Below, piece after piece: positions 62,859-64,000 of a stretch of DNA of 64,000 nt. How positions within the stretch are numbered: the first letter of the stretch is position 1; every line of letters begins with the position of its first letter. This DNA comes from Frondihabitans sp. PhB188 (GTDB lineage: Bacteria; Actinomycetota; Actinomycetes; Actinomycetales; Microbacteriaceae), in the NCBI RefSeq assembly GCF_003752365.1, contig NZ_RJUO01000003.1:186001-250000 (forward strand). Reading direction: 5' to 3'. Both the position numbers and the translations under genes were made by a program. The notes below the pieces were generated by a model, which was not told the DNA's origin, made no database searches, and was given only the letters and a program-made list of their open reading frames with translations.

Positions 62859-62864
62859 TAGAGT
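62859..62864 (+). promoter_or_regulatory. -10 box TAGAGT, leaderless start of the acyl-CoA synthetase
   Basis: TAGAGT ends six bases before GTG 62871. No Shine-Dalgarno sequence is present. Confidence 0.55.
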
Positions 62865-62870
62865 GGCCTG

Positions 62871-64000
62871 GTGACCATCGACAGCGCGCGTCCCTGGCTT
62901 GACAGCTACGCCCCCGGCATTCCGCACGACATCGAACCGCCGACGGGGTCGCTCATCGACCTCGTGCGCGACACGGCCGCGAAGTACCCGTCGGCCACGG
63001 CGCTCGAGTACTTCGGCGCCGAGACCAGCTACAGCAGCCTGGTCGAGCAGATCCAGCGGGCCGCCGAGGGCCTGCGGAAGCTGGGCGTGAAGAAGGGCGA
63101 CACGGTCGCTCTGATCCTGCCGAACTGCCCGCAGCACATCGTGGCGTTCTACGCGATCCTGCGCCTCGGCGCCATCGTCGTCGAGCACAACCCGCTCTAC
63201 ACGCCCCGCGAGCTCGAGCACCAGTTCGTCGACCACGGCGCCCAGTTCGCCATCGCGTGGGACAAGGTGGTGGCCACCATTCAGAAGTTCCCGGCCGAGG
63301 TGCCGATCCAGGCGATCGTCTCCGTCGACGTGACCAAGGCGATGCCGCTCAAGACCCAGCTGGCCCTGCGCCTTCCGGTGAAGCGCGCGCGCGAGTCGCG
63401 CGCCCGCCTCACCACGACGGTCACCGGCACGACGACCTTCGAGAAGCTCATGTCGTCGCCGAGGATCCCGGCCGACCACCCTCGTCCGGCCACCGACGAC
63501 CTCGCTCTCATCCAATACACGTCCGGCACGACCGGCAGCCCCAAGGGCGCCATGCTGTCGCACTTCAACCTGCTCGCCAACGCGGCCCAGTGCCAGGCGT
63601 GGATCCCGCAGGTCAAGGAGGGCGAGAGCGTCGTCTACGCCGTGCTGCCGATGTTCCACGCCTACGGACTCACGCTCTGCCTCACGTTCGCCATGCGCAT
63701 GGGGGCGCGCCTCGTGCTCTTCCCCGCCTTCGAGCCCGCGCTCGTGCTGGCCGCGATGAAGAAGCACCCGCCGACGTTCCTTCCGGCTGTGCCGCCGATC
63801 TACCAGCGGCTGCAGCGCGCCGCCGACGACGCGGGCGCGTCGCTCGAGGGCATCGAGATCGCGATCTCGGGTGCCATGCCCCTCTCGGCCTCCGTGGTCG
63901 AGCCGTGGGAGGAGCGTTCCGGGGGGTGGCTGATCGAGGGCTACGGCCTCAGCGAGACGTCGCCGGTGCTGATGGCCAACCCGGTCTCGGACGCCCGACG
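62871..64000 (+). CDS. Long-chain fatty-acid-CoA ligase (3' end beyond window)
   Basis: The first 376 codons of an ANL-superfamily acyl-CoA synthetase. The N-terminus WLDSYAPGIPHDIEPPTGSL, ALILPNCPQHIVAFYAILRL, the phosphate loop YTSGTTGSPKG near residue 216, PMFHAYGLTLCL and GYGLSETSPV closely parallel the complete gene at 54335. The adenylation and CoA-binding C-terminus is outside the window. The start is GTG. Confidence 0.93.
   Translation, partial: MTIDSARPWLDSYAPGIPHDIEPPTGSLIDLVRDTAAKYPSATALEYFGAETSYSSLVEQIQRAAEGLRKLGVKKGDTVALILPNCPQHIVAFYAILRLGAIVVEHNPLYTPRELEHQFVDHGAQFAIAWDKVVATIQKFPAEVPIQAIVSVDVTKAMPLKTQLALRLPVKRARESRARLTTTVTGTTTFEKLMSSPRIPADHPRPATDDLALIQYTSGTTGSPKGAMLSHFNLLANAAQCQAWIPQVKEGESVVYAVLPMFHAYGLTLCLTFAMRMGARLVLFPAFEPALVLAAMKKHPPTFLPAVPPIYQRLQRAADDAGASLEGIEIAISGAMPLSASVVEPWEERSGGWLIEGYGLSETSPVLMANPVSDAR

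Overview
The window is about 70% G+C and carries some 60 closely packed genes. It looks like the chromosome of a Microbacteriaceae-type actinobacterium. Supporting traits are a mycothiol-nitroreductase-like DsbA protein, EttA, a group II truncated hemoglobin, class F sortase, DUF2510 and DUF4397 proteins, an oligoribonuclease, and many apparently leaderless promoters. I see no phage, plasmid, insertion sequence or CRISPR array. No gene-free stretch exceeds 300 bases; the longest (817-1019, 35388-35588 and 51659-51892) hold a tandem repeat, a TPP riboswitch and an unexplained 5' leader.

Layout. 1-5367 (minus): partial acyltransferase, amidohydrolase, PaiB-like flavin protein, Nei glycosylase, RpiB and the DsbA-like protein. 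5411-11654 (plus): NCS1 permease with an isochorismatase-type hydrolase, aminopeptidase N, an MscS channel and a truncated hemoglobin. 11691-18566: mostly minus-strand housekeeping (epimerase, hotdog thioesterase, EttA, lipoprotein, SSB, a poly-serine protein, MsrA), with TesB on plus. 18671-20223: two plus-strand unknowns, a REP-like palindrome cluster and tRNA-Arg. 20279-25334: a YkcB/YkcC-like glycosyltransferase pair, a thioredoxin-like protein, oligoribonuclease and tRNA-His.

25491-31923: two paralogous acyltransferase-SGNH membrane proteins flank a Tat-exported beta-helix protein, suggesting surface polymer acetylation. 31920-35502: a TPP-riboswitch operon for a YkoEDC-type thiamine-precursor ECF transporter ends in an uncharacterised P-loop kinase-like gene. 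38438-44657: glgX-treY-treZ convert glycogen-type glucan to trehalose. 45404-51658: a minus-strand surface-polysaccharide locus contains a processive GT2, a GT39-like membrane transferase, DUF4397, GH8 and class F sortase. 51893-64000: aldo/keto reductase, YceI, two long-chain acyl-CoA synthetase paralogs, a 39-residue Thr-rich leaderless gene, CPBP protease, HAD hydrolase, a broken methyltransferase, PAP2, a BLUF photoreceptor, an MpaB-type oxygenase and an SDR.

Two window-wide patterns stand out. The 9-mer CGCAGGAAC occurs 18 times by eye, evenly on both strands, in several reading frames and in intergenic DNA, where about one copy is expected. Eighteen genes have a TANNNT hexamer exactly 6 or 7 bases before the start codon and no Shine-Dalgarno sequence, the signature of leaderless mRNAs. 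All counts are by eye; no database search was run.
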